This document shows positions 55,928 through 62,842 of a DNA stretch of 64,000 nt, in pieces (the first letter of the stretch is position 1; every line of letters starts with the position of its first letter). The notes under the pieces were generated by a model. It did no database searches, was not told the DNA's origin, and worked only from the letters and a program-made list of their open reading frames with translations. The stretch spans positions 649,149 to 713,148 of the forward strand of contig NZ_KQ236688.1 of assembly GCF_001183545.1 (NCBI RefSeq). The letters run 5' to 3'. The stretch comes from Cellvibrio sp. pealriver (lineage in GTDB: Bacteria > Pseudomonadota > Gammaproteobacteria > Pseudomonadales > Cellvibrionaceae). Made by a program: the position numbers and the translations under genes.

Positions 55928-55968
55928 AAACTCTCCTTGTAAATAATTCAATTTATTTCATTGCACCC

Positions 55969-56137
55969 GTTGGTTGCGGCGGGGCGCGTAGCCTGAGGAA
56001 CGAACCGCAACATGACCATATATGCTCAATCACCAAAACCAAAATGCATGTGCCGTTAATCGGTTTTTCGTATTCACAAAGCAATGTGCTGTTTGCGATT
56101 ACGAATGTTGCGGTTCGCAGGCTCACCAGCAACCTAC
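55969..56137. repeat. Large palindromic repeat, copy C
   Basis: A more divergent full-length copy (GTTGGTTGCGGCGGGG to CACCAGCAACCTAC) with the same AACGAACC-CAACATGACCATAT and GTATTCACAAAGCAATGTGC internal segments. It lies upstream of the RAYT gene. Confidence 0.8.
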
Positions 56138-56148
56138 ATCAGTCCAAC

Positions 56149-56361
56149 CTACGTGCTATCGATTTTGCGGATTAACAAAAATGGGTGACCTAATTCAATA
56201 GCGCCTTCAAAAAACTCCTGCCCAATTAAATGTGGTTCCACATTTTTCCAGCCATAGCTGCTCTGACTACAGGCAGAATTCACCTTGCCCAGAGCCAAAT
56301 CGCCAGCACGAATCATATCCCCATCTTCGACCTTACAATAGCCCTGTGGAATAGGATGCAT
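56149..56361 (-). CDS. Small hypothetical protein
   Basis: A 70-residue frame without homology I recognise (SSYGWKNVEPHLIGQEFFEGAIELGHPFLLIRKID). It is not made of repeat sequence, and its composition looks protein-like. It could be a real small gene or a remnant trapped between repeats C and D. Confidence 0.4.
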   Translation of the reverse strand: MHPIPQGYCKVEDGDMIRAGDLALGKVNSACSQSSYGWKNVEPHLIGQEFFEGAIELGHPFLLIRKIDST

Positions 56362-56430
56362 TAATAATCTACCTAGTCTGATGCCCTTAAGTTAGTGCGT
56401 AATAAAAAATCACTACGCCCCCTTTAATCT

Positions 56431-56566
56431 ATATGCTCAATCACCAAAACCAAAACCAAAACCAAAACCAAAATTCATGCACCTTTAATTGGTTTTTCGT
56501 ATTCACAAAACATTGTGCCATTTGTGATTACGAATGTTGGGGTTCGCAAGCTCACCGCCAACCTAC
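56431..56566. repeat. Palindromic repeat, copy D, with CCAAAA expansion
   Basis: The right part of the element ends CTCACCGCCAACCTAC. At 56443-56472 the CCAAAA unit present once or twice in other copies is expanded to about five, a slippage microsatellite. Confidence 0.8.
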
Positions 56567-56597
56567 ATGTTCTCGCGTAATTTGTTCAAGGTGCTCC

Positions 56598-56753
56598 GTA
56601 GGTTGGTGGTGAGGAACGAACCCCAACATGACCATATATCCGCAACCACCGAAACCAAAATTCATACACCGTTGATTGGTTTATCGCATTCACAAAACAA
56701 TGTGCCGTTTGCAATTACGAATATTGGGTTTCGCAAGCTCACCGCCAACCTAC
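56598..56753. repeat. Large palindromic repeat, copy E
   Basis: A full-length copy with ends GTAGGTTGGTGGTGAG and CTCACCGCCAACCTAC, the closest relative of copy B. The 31 bases between D and E and the tail after E carry no gene. Confidence 0.85.
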
Positions 56754-56778
56754 ATTCAGCCCAACCTACGTGCTACAT

Positions 56779-57636
56779 TCAGCCCAACTTACAAGCTATG
56801 TGTTTTTGAGTTGCATTCATATTTCTAAGAACTTCTTCATTTGAATTCATTATTGTTGAAAATGCATCTTCTAGTTTTTTGAGTCTCGATAGGTCGTAAT
56901 GTGGGTCAAAACTACATGCGTAAAGTAATAGGCTGGTGAGCTTCCATGCGGAGTCCAATGGCACTAGAAAAGTATCTGCAAATTGCTCGCTGGTTAATCG
57001 AGATTTAATAGATACTTTGGTTTCGTCAAACATATTTTCTTCGGCAAAATCTGTCAGCCGTAAAAATATTTCGGTGCCGCTGGTAAGCATTTTTTCTTTT
57101 ACTGATTCTAGATTCTTTACGGAATGATTTTTCTCGTAGAGTTTTATTGGTTTTATTAATGCAATAATAACTTTCATGGTTTTTGATATTTCCGATGCGG
57201 AAATTCGATAGTCGCCGTGTTTTGCAAGAGGGAATAGCAAATTGTGCAATTTTCTTGAGTTTATGTTTATAACTCGGTTGCTTTGGTATGCGTCCATATA
57301 TTTCGTAAAGAATTCTATGTGACTGTAATAATTCGAAAAAGTGTTTTGCTCTTTCGAAAGTCTATTCGATTCTTTGGATTGCTCTGAAATGTGGTTGGCA
57401 GCAAAAACTGCAAGAATGGGAATTAGGGTTGCTAGGATGCTAAGGGGAACTTTGAATACGGTTAGGAGTTGATTTATTCCTTTGTACGAATAGTCTGCTT
57501 CTAAATTTGAATTTTTTATAATTATAATGGTTACAGCAATAGAGGCCGCAGCTAATGCTCCAATAAATAACCTGACAATAAAAAGATTAAAAAATGATTT
57601 GTCAGGATCAAAGTATTTAGATGTTCTTTTGTGCAC
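56779..57636 (-). CDS. Membrane protein of unknown function, two N-terminal helices
   Basis: The 285 residues have hydrophobic segments at about 22-45 and 65-85, then a cytoplasmic helical domain (about 90-285) opening with a coiled-coil-like SEQSKESNRLSKEQNTFSNYYSHIEFFTK. Base composition is AT-rich. It resembles single-gene membrane proteins found in variable islands, but I assign no family. It starts 30 bases left of the terminator of a tiny upstream gene. Confidence 0.65.
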   Translation of the reverse strand: MHKRTSKYFDPDKSFFNLFIVRLFIGALAAASIAVTIIIIKNSNLEADYSYKGINQLLTVFKVPLSILATLIPILAVFAANHISEQSKESNRLSKEQNTFSNYYSHIEFFTKYMDAYQSNRVININSRKLHNLLFPLAKHGDYRISASEISKTMKVIIALIKPIKLYEKNHSVKNLESVKEKMLTSGTEIFLRLTDFAEENMFDETKVSIKSRLTSEQFADTFLVPLDSAWKLTSLLLYACSFDPHYDLSRLKKLEDAFSTIMNSNEEVLRNMNATQKHIACKLG

Positions 57637-57665
57637 GTGCCATCCTTTTTTGTTCTGTAAATAAC

Positions 57666-57687
57666 AAAAAAGGCAGCTTGCGCTGCC
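57666..57687 (-). terminator. Terminator after the 31-residue ORF
   Basis: GGCAGC-TTGC-GCTGCC (57672-57687), with six T residues on the minus strand (57671-57666). It lies 9 bases past the stop of the small ORF. Confidence 0.8.
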
Positions 57688-57695
57688 CGTTTTGT

Positions 57696-57791
57696 TTACA
57701 ACGGATACACCAAGATCAATATTGCGGATGCTCTAATAATCGAGGCAATGTCTATCGTAATTGTGACTCTCTTGGTACTAAAAGTGAACAT
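57696..57791 (-). CDS. Tiny (31-residue) probable membrane peptide
   Basis: ATG 57791 has TGAGGA 7 bases before it. The product has a basic N-terminus (FSTKRVT) and a hydrophobic C-terminal stretch (IASIIRASAILILVYPL), and a proper terminator follows. That combination argues for a real gene. A small toxin or regulatory membrane peptide is possible. It starts 10 bases after the stop of a 67-codon frame. Confidence 0.45.
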   Translation of the reverse strand: MFTFSTKRVTITIDIASIIRASAILILVYPL

Positions 57792-57801
57792 TGTGTGTTC
57801 C

Positions 57802-58005
57802 TCAATCAGTCCCAAGCCGGCTCAGGATAAAATTAATCACCCAAAGTTTAACGTGGTCGGCCACCACGCCAATTAGAGGTTTGCTGCCTCTTTCATGGAT
57901 TTTTTGCTGATAGTTCGAATACCAGCATCGGAGTGTCGAACCTCTTGCGTTCAAGCCATATCGTAGGCCGACGAACAAGCACTGCTTGCATGAACACTCA
58001 AGCAC
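57802..58005 (-). CDS. Short ORF upstream of the tiny membrane peptide
   Basis: A 67-codon frame (start GTG 58005 with AAAGAGGA before it). KIHERGSKPLIGVVADHVKLWVINF looks protein-like but I cannot name it. It may be a gene remnant at the transposon boundary. It ends just before the tiny ORF. Confidence 0.3.
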   Translation of the reverse strand: MLECSCKQCLFVGLRYGLNARGSTLRCWYSNYQQKIHERGSKPLIGVVADHVKLWVINFILSRLGTD

Positions 58006-58058
58006 TCCTCTTTGATGAGAAGGTTCACCCTAGCTCATCGCGGTTCTTTTTCGGCGAA

Positions 58059-58187
58059 CGACACATCCAGTGTCATAGCGTACCTATTAAAATCAATGAG
58101 TTAGCCCTCTGTCGCGACGCAACCTACCACTTCAGTGCGACACATCATATGTCATTTTTCCCCAAAAACGACACAACCCGTGACATA
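58059..58187. repeat. Cluster of 19-bp repeats, candidate transposase-binding end
   Basis: Three copies of CGACACA-N5-TG(T/A)CAT(A/T) lie at 58059-58077, 58138-58156 and 58169-58187, with a weaker one at 58115-58133. The middle two frame TGTCATTTTT-CCCC-AAAAACGACA (58150-58173), whose arms recall TGTC-starting ends of Tn5053/Tn7-like elements. They are probably TniA/TnsB-binding sites of the left end of the element carrying tniABQ. The exact boundary and target duplication are not resolved. Confidence 0.55.
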
Positions 58188-58274
58188 AAAATATTTGCTT
58201 GTTTTTGCTATCATTATCAATCTTTTAATAATTAAAAACTATTGCGAGATAAGTGCTCTATCGGAGAGGTTAAG

Positions 58275-58412
58275 ATGTTAATAGCTCCTTTCCGGTTAAA
58301 GCGGCCACCTTTTGCTGGCCCAGATCAAGCAGTGTTCGATGGAGAGATAGCCGAGGGGGATTTTCATCCAAGGGGAAGGTGCTGCCTTATCACGGCGCAC
58401 GCTAAGAGCTGA
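58275..58412 (+). CDS. Short ORF inside the transposon left end
   Basis: ATG 58275 has GGAGAGG 5 bases upstream and encodes 45 residues (MLIAPFRLKRPPFAGPDQAV...). AAAGCGGCCACCTTTTGCTG within it recalls sequence seen near IS21-type elements, so it may be an insertion-sequence remnant instead of a gene. Low confidence. Confidence 0.25.
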   Translation: MLIAPFRLKRPPFAGPDQAVFDGEIAEGDFHPRGRCCLITAHAKS

Positions 58413-58472
58413 CATATGGATTTTTGCCTGCAAAATTATGTTTTAAATACGATATTTACGGCACGTTAGTAT

Positions 58473-58700
58473 CTAACGTGATGAATTCATAACACTCTCC
58501 AGTGAGTTTTCATCACTCATGTTATTGGTCGCCCGCGCGCCCCTTAAAAATCCTTTGGACGAACCAACGGCTTTTTTCACAACTGAAATAACTCCCTTTC
58601 GATCTACGAAGACTGATACTTCATCACCCGGCTCGATACCTGCTAAGAGACACAAATCGATAGGCAATGTGACTTGTCTTTTGGAACTTACTTTTGACAT
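58473..58700 (-). CDS. AbrB/MazE-type antitoxin-like DNA-binding protein, no toxin partner
   Basis: The 75 residues have the swapped-hairpin AbrB domain (SKVSSKRQVTLPIDLCLLAGIEPGDEVSVFVDRKGVISV, residues 2-41) and a C-terminal tail with GSSKGFLRGARATN of the kind that binds a toxin. Such proteins usually precede a PIN toxin. Here nothing suitable follows in the 250 bases downstream on the same strand. It is probably an orphan antitoxin or regulator carried by the transposon. Confidence 0.8.
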   Translation of the reverse strand: MSKVSSKRQVTLPIDLCLLAGIEPGDEVSVFVDRKGVISVVKKAVGSSKGFLRGARATNNMSDENSLESVMNSSR

Positions 58701-58837
58701 AAGTACCCCTTTAAATATTGGCTCCCTTATCGAATGCGAAATTCAAGAACCAGATTTTTGATATTTGGAAAACCATACTTTAGCTCTTTATTTATAGGTA
58801 AGACAGATACCTCCGGTCTCGGCATTTGATTACTATA

Positions 58838-58867
58838 TTTACATTTCAATAAAGTGGCTTCTATAAT
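58838..58867 (+). promoter_or_regulatory. Promoter of small RNA 1
   Basis: TTTACA (58838-58843) and TATAAT (58862-58867) are 18 bases apart. The region is nearly identical to the promoter of small RNA 2 (TTTACATT-x2-AATAAA-x2-GGCTT...ATAATC). Confidence 0.75.
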
Positions 58868-58873
58868 CGACTG

Positions 58874-58955
58874 GCCGATAAAGTATCTTCTCGACGACAG
58901 GCCAACTAACTCCTGGCATGTCCAAAAAGCCGCCTACCGAATAGGCGGCTTTTTG
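58874..58955 (+). ncRNA. Candidate small RNA 1 (tandem paralogue)
   Basis: The expected transcript runs from about 58874 to the intrinsic terminator AAAAAGCCGCCTA-CCGA-ATAGGCGGCTTTTT (58924-58954), about 80 nt, with no ORF. From the -10 box through AAGTATCT (58881-58888), GACGA, CCA, CT and TGTC it aligns without gaps to small RNA 2. The family is not one I recognise. Its terminator lies about 35 nt after the conserved AAGTATCT block. Confidence 0.65.
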
Positions 58956-59005
58956 TTTTTGAGGGGGAGACTTTGAGAAAGCAGCATGTGATTTCTGAGC
59001 AGAGG

Positions 59006-59033
59006 TTTACATTGTAATAAAACGGCTTATAAT
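59006..59033 (+). promoter_or_regulatory. Promoter of small RNA 2
   Basis: TTTACA (59006-59011) and a perfect TATAAT (59028-59033) are 16 bases apart, about 50 bases after the terminator of small RNA 1. Confidence 0.8.
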
Positions 59034-59039
59034 CCAAGA

Positions 59040-59117
59040 ACTGACTAAGTATCTGCATGACGATAGCCCAGCTCACCACTGTGTTGTCACAAAAAACCGC
59101 TGAAAAGCGGTTTTTTT
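59040..59117 (+). ncRNA. Candidate small RNA 2 (tandem paralogue)
   Basis: The expected transcript runs from about 59040 to the terminator AAAAACCGCT-GAA-AAGCGGTTTTTTT (59091-59117), about 78 nt. The block AAGTATCT (59047-59054) lies 13 bases after the -10 box, exactly as in small RNA 1, and about 24 of the next 35 positions are shared. Divergence outside the shared blocks suggests separate targets or an old duplication. Confidence 0.68.
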
Positions 59118-59254
59118 GTTTTTGGAGAAATATTTTATAATAGGTTACAACTATCGATTATAACCTGGCTGATATCTGTACTGCTCGGTAAAGCCATAAG
59201 CACCGAAAGTGGTTAGATAGCAGTGCCATATAGTTTTACCTAAAGTCTCTAAAT

Positions 59255-59713
59255 CTAGAGGAGATTATTATCTCTTGCTGTTTTATGTGCTCCTGCTCTG
59301 TAGTAGTAGGCTATAAAGAGCATTAAAACTCCCATTAATCCCCCAAGCAATACTTTGATCATACTTGGATCATCTTTAAGTAGGATCATTGTCGTCAGAA
59401 TCATAAATACCATCCCATAGACCGTCATCAGCGCGGAAAAAAGAACCTCTACAATGACCATTCCCCAAGCCGAAATTTTTCGTGTTAAGGGCGACGGGGC
59501 AGGGATAGCGGAAAAATGATTTCTAGCTTCCTGTTTTATTCTAGTAACCATCAGAGGAATCGCTCTAACGAGGAGTCGGACTAAGTGATCGATTAGCCGA
59601 TTGAGCTTTCCTTTCAGTACTGTGTCAAACAATCCAAATAAAAAAGCTGAAAGCACTATTGTTTTAAGTGGCTCGCTTTCAGTTAGCGCAGTAAACACAT
59701 CAGGGCTTAGCAT
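59255..59713 (-). CDS. Small membrane protein of unknown function in the transposon
   Basis: The 152 residues start at ATG 59713 (AAAGGAA 8 bases before; ATG 59734 is the alternative). Hydrophobic segments lie at about 20-35, 83-107 and 115-135, with a basic stretch between (RAIPLMVTRIKQEARNHF). It ends in a polar tail (RAGAHKTARDNNLL). I recognise no family. It has its own promoter and lies between tniQ and the small RNAs, on the strand opposite to them. Confidence 0.7.
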   Translation of the reverse strand: MLSPDVFTALTESEPLKTIVLSAFLFGLFDTVLKGKLNRLIDHLVRLLVRAIPLMVTRIKQEARNHFSAIPAPSPLTRKISAWGMVIVEVLFSALMTVYGMVFMILTTMILLKDDPSMIKVLLGGLMGVLMLFIAYYYRAGAHKTARDNNLL

Positions 59714-59791
59714 AATGAGATTTCCTTTTAGCATGGGTCAGCAAGGTAGGTAGTGTCCCGATCTAATCGAATCATGAGTCGGTTAAATAAC

Positions 59792-59861
59792 ATACTATCC
59801 TTGATTTACGGCATGGTCAAGAATACAGTATGTTTTTATATACAGTAATTGCTTGTACAGT
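59792..59861 (-). promoter_or_regulatory. Promoter with three upstream ACTGTA repeats
   Basis: On the minus strand TTGACC (59820-59815) and TAGTAT (59797-59792) are 17 bases apart, driving the small membrane protein. Directly upstream are three same-direction ACTGTA copies (TACAGT on the plus strand at 59824, 59841 and 59856). Their spacing of 15-17 bases does not match a LexA box; an activator site is possible. Confidence 0.6.
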
Positions 59862-59903
59862 TATACGCCCTATGTCTCTGATGAACATTATGCGCACTTC
59901 CAA

Positions 59904-61892
59904 TTATCTTTCGGCGGCCATACCAAATTTTTCCTTTAAACGCAGAAAATTTATATCGTCTATTGAGTACAGGTCGAGCTTTTTCTCGGTATCGAATGGT
60001 GCGTGACAGGGTATTATTTGACCTCGCTTTTTAAGATTATTTATATGGGTGCGGTGTCGTCCAAGAAACCTGCTAGCTTCATATGAAGTAAAGTGAGTGT
60101 CACGTATATCAATCATCGTCTGCGCGTCAGAGAGTGACATCAGAGTCCAATATTTGTAATCGTATATGGGTAAAATTTCCTTGTTGATTATGTTGATGTA
60201 AAGCCATTGCTTGGTGCAGCCAATCAGCTTACATGCGCCGTTGATACTAATTAGATCTGTCCGATTAATTTGATGTTTTAGAAACGTAACAGACTCAAGA
60301 GTTATGAAAATTTTAACCTTTTCGCATGGATCTCTTTTTAAGATTCCCTTTCTAACCAGCGTGGCTACCTTTTGTTGGCTGAGCTCTAGCAGCTGAGATG
60401 CTTCTGGAACTGATACGCTTGTTTTAACGTTCTGTGCCTGCGTTCGAGATCCATTAGGCTTTCGGCCAGCATTGGTCTTGTAAACCTTAATACTGTTTAT
60501 CATTTCCTTGGAAATTTTTTCTAGGTCGCTACGCCGAAATAATGTCGTTAGAAGTCCATCAATTGAGGGGCCTGCGATAGGCTCTATATCAATTGATTTG
60601 AGTTTTTCAGCAAGATTCGTTGAGTTTAGCTCAAGCTCTTTCGCGAGCGTCCCAACAAGCACGTATTGCGCATCAAAGTCGATGAGATCCTGTTTAAGGA
60701 TGACTTTTCTGAATTGCCCATCGACCAGCAGCTCCTCCGTTTTAAGCCAATTGTGTTTACAGAGACTTCGGACATATTCTGTATTTATCATAAGCTCGTC
60801 ACCAGCTGTCGGAAAATCGGTATATTCATTTGGTAAACTAAGCTTCTTGGGTTTGAAGAATGCCTTGCTATTGTGAATGGCTGCATTTGCCTTTTTTAGA
60901 ATATCTAACGGTGCTTTTGCTTCCCGGCTTTTAGTCGTTGGCCAAACGACAATTTCTTTCTCTATGTAGGTATTTAATTTTTTTTGGCTTATTCGGAGAA
61001 GTTCGGCAGCCTGTTTTTTGGAGATGTCTGCTTGTATATACATTTGCAGGTCATTAAATTCTTCCCTGTTTATCAGCTCATGCAATAGCGGATCTATGAG
61101 ACTTTTGGGTAGGTTGAACTGTAAATTAAGCCAATCCAGGAAATCATGAGGGTTTTTAACGCGAACTTTTGTGTATATGGACGAAGCTAGCAAGTTTGCC
61201 GCTTTGTTATGATCACAATACATCTCATACAGTATTTCGTTGGTTTCGTAACGCGTTAATGAGGTATTTAGCTCTTTGGTAAATTTCTCAATAAATAGCC
61301 AAAGATTCTTATATCGATCGGCATCATCCTGTGATTTGAAAATGTGGTTTTCAAATAGGAAGCGAAATTTGGACGCATCCACTGATGGTGAACTCGGCAG
61401 TTCAGCATCGCACCTCTTGCAATAGTTAATAGATCCGCGAAATGCATTGGTTTCCCTATGGCATTTTTTGCAAATTGTAATAATTTCTTTTTGATGGATG
61501 TGACATACGGAGTAGGGGATAAAACGCCAAATCTTTCTTAGGTATCCGTATTCCCTAATGCAGTCGGGGCAATATGCTATTCCATCTTTTCGAAAAAAGG
61601 ATTGCGGATATTGAACGTCATTGATAACTATGTCTGAAAAGTTAGTGGAAATCAGTTTTGGATAAACCAGCTCGTGCGATAAACTAAAGCCTAAGAGTTT
61701 AATTAGATCATTAAAACGAGTTTGATCATGCAAGTCTCCGTGGTTGATAAATTTATCTTCACGATCCAATGCAAGAGTAAATAAACGGTGAACCGATTCA
61801 TGGCCATTTGCTTGCGCTGAACGAATCAGCAGACTTGCTGCTGATTCGTCAGGGAATGGAATTGGCTTAACCGGGAGGTTAATGGACTCCAT
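59904..61892 (-). CDS. tniQ: TniQ/TnsD-type target-selection protein with multiple HTH modules
   Basis: Chooses the insertion site for the transposase. ATG 61892 is preceded by GAGG, overlaps the tniB end by 14 bases, and gives 662 residues. The N-terminal TniQ domain (about 10-170) starts PFPDESAASLLIRSAQANG and has zinc-finger Cys/His in YCPDCIREYG, YSVCHIHQ, ICKKCHRET and YCKRCDAEL. The rest is long, as in TnsD proteins, and contains about five helix-turn-helix modules: near 290-318, 410-440, 492-520, 547-577 and 601-630. No Cas gene is near, so target choice is probably by direct DNA recognition. Confidence 0.88.
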   Translation of the reverse strand: MESINLPVKPIPFPDESAASLLIRSAQANGHESVHRLFTLALDREDKFINHGDLHDQTRFNDLIKLLGFSLSHELVYPKLISTNFSDIVINDVQYPQSFFRKDGIAYCPDCIREYGYLRKIWRFIPYSVCHIHQKEIITICKKCHRETNAFRGSINYCKRCDAELPSSPSVDASKFRFLFENHIFKSQDDADRYKNLWLFIEKFTKELNTSLTRYETNEILYEMYCDHNKAANLLASSIYTKVRVKNPHDFLDWLNLQFNLPKSLIDPLLHELINREEFNDLQMYIQADISKKQAAELLRISQKKLNTYIEKEIVVWPTTKSREAKAPLDILKKANAAIHNSKAFFKPKKLSLPNEYTDFPTAGDELMINTEYVRSLCKHNWLKTEELLVDGQFRKVILKQDLIDFDAQYVLVGTLAKELELNSTNLAEKLKSIDIEPIAGPSIDGLLTTLFRRSDLEKISKEMINSIKVYKTNAGRKPNGSRTQAQNVKTSVSVPEASQLLELSQQKVATLVRKGILKRDPCEKVKIFITLESVTFLKHQINRTDLISINGACKLIGCTKQWLYINIINKEILPIYDYKYWTLMSLSDAQTMIDIRDTHFTSYEASRFLGRHRTHINNLKKRGQIIPCHAPFDTEKKLDLYSIDDINFLRLKEKFGMAAER

Positions 61893-62838
61893 TTCCACCT
61901 CGCAAATGTGAAGCTAAAACACCTGGACTCATTTTGAATGGGTTGGTTTTAGTTCGGCTAGCCAGCGAGCATATTCCGTCCTCCCAAGCCAAGCCAAAAT
62001 CATCTACAGTAACTATGCTTCCACCACTTTGTGTGGTGATATAGATTGCTTCTTTAAGCAGGGACATAACAAATGCTGGATTTCCGGAGGTCGCAGCATA
62101 AATTTGGTTGCAAGTATGGTCTTCAGAAAAATCGGAAGTAAAATCGATACCCAAAATTTTCTCGCAACGTAAGATTATTCCCTCAACAAACGGCTTTATT
62201 GATCCAGAATATTCCTGTGTTGAAGGTTGCAGTGGATGCATTCGAAATTCTTTTGGAAAGCGCCTACTGAGTTGAGAATCGTGTACTAAATGGCTAGGAA
62301 AATCAATATTTCCAACCAAACAGAACATTATTGCTGTGTCATTAACTATGGACTTAATCCAATTGCAAACCGCCGTATTCACTCGTGTTGAGTTTCGTAA
62401 ATTGTCATAGAGATGATGAAATTCATCGAGGAAGACTAACCTTGTTTCACATTTTTTCAGTAAGTGACAAACTCGCTTGGTTAACTGAGCAGTTGTACCG
62501 ACAAAGGGATTTGGATCTTTGAGTTGAATAAGTAAGGCGATTGCTACACTTTTAACGGTCGCAGGCGAAGGCACAGAACAGTAAAAAGCAGGTATCACGA
62601 TTTTTTCATGGTTATCTACAATTTTTGTTTCACTGGGCATTTTGGACATGACAACTCGACAAATAGTTGTTTTTCCATAACCACCTTGACCAGTTAGCAT
62701 GCACCCGACAGGTTCTCGGAAAGCACTACTTTTTTGCAGGCAGTGTTCAATACCCTCAATTGCTCTGTCAAAATCTGGATGACAGATAACAATTTTGTCG
62801 AGTTTTGCAATAGATTTGATTGAGTTATCGGTATTCAT
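61879..62838 (-). CDS. tniB: TniB/TnsC-type AAA+ transposition ATPase
   Basis: Links the target-bound TniQ to the transposase. The 319 residues have Walker A GQGGYGKT (50-57) and Walker B RLVFLDE (133-139) followed by FHHLYDN. A sensor-type region lies at IMFCLVGNIDFPSHL, and the AAA lid at ATSGNPAFVMSLLKEAI. GGAG precedes the ATG, 4 bases after the tniA stop. It overlaps tniQ, so the three genes form one leftward operon. Confidence 0.92.
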   Translation of the reverse strand: MNTDNSIKSIAKLDKIVICHPDFDRAIEGIEHCLQKSSAFREPVGCMLTGQGGYGKTTICRVVMSKMPSETKIVDNHEKIVIPAFYCSVPSPATVKSVAIALLIQLKDPNPFVGTTAQLTKRVCHLLKKCETRLVFLDEFHHLYDNLRNSTRVNTAVCNWIKSIVNDTAIMFCLVGNIDFPSHLVHDSQLSRRFPKEFRMHPLQPSTQEYSGSIKPFVEGIILRCEKILGIDFTSDFSEDHTCNQIYAATSGNPAFVMSLLKEAIYITTQSGGSIVTVDDFGLAWEDGICSLASRTKTNPFKMSPGVLASHLRGGNGVH

Positions 62839-62842
62839 AGTC

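Noticed and set aside
56443..56472. Short CCAAAA tandem repeat as a possible CRISPR or regulatory array
   Set aside because: Units are 6 bases with no spacers, inside a palindromic repeat copy; other copies have one or two units, so this is slippage.
59821..59861. LexA/SOS box in the TACAGT-rich stretch
   Set aside because: The copies are direct repeats 15-17 bases apart; no CTGT-N8-ACAG palindrome is present.
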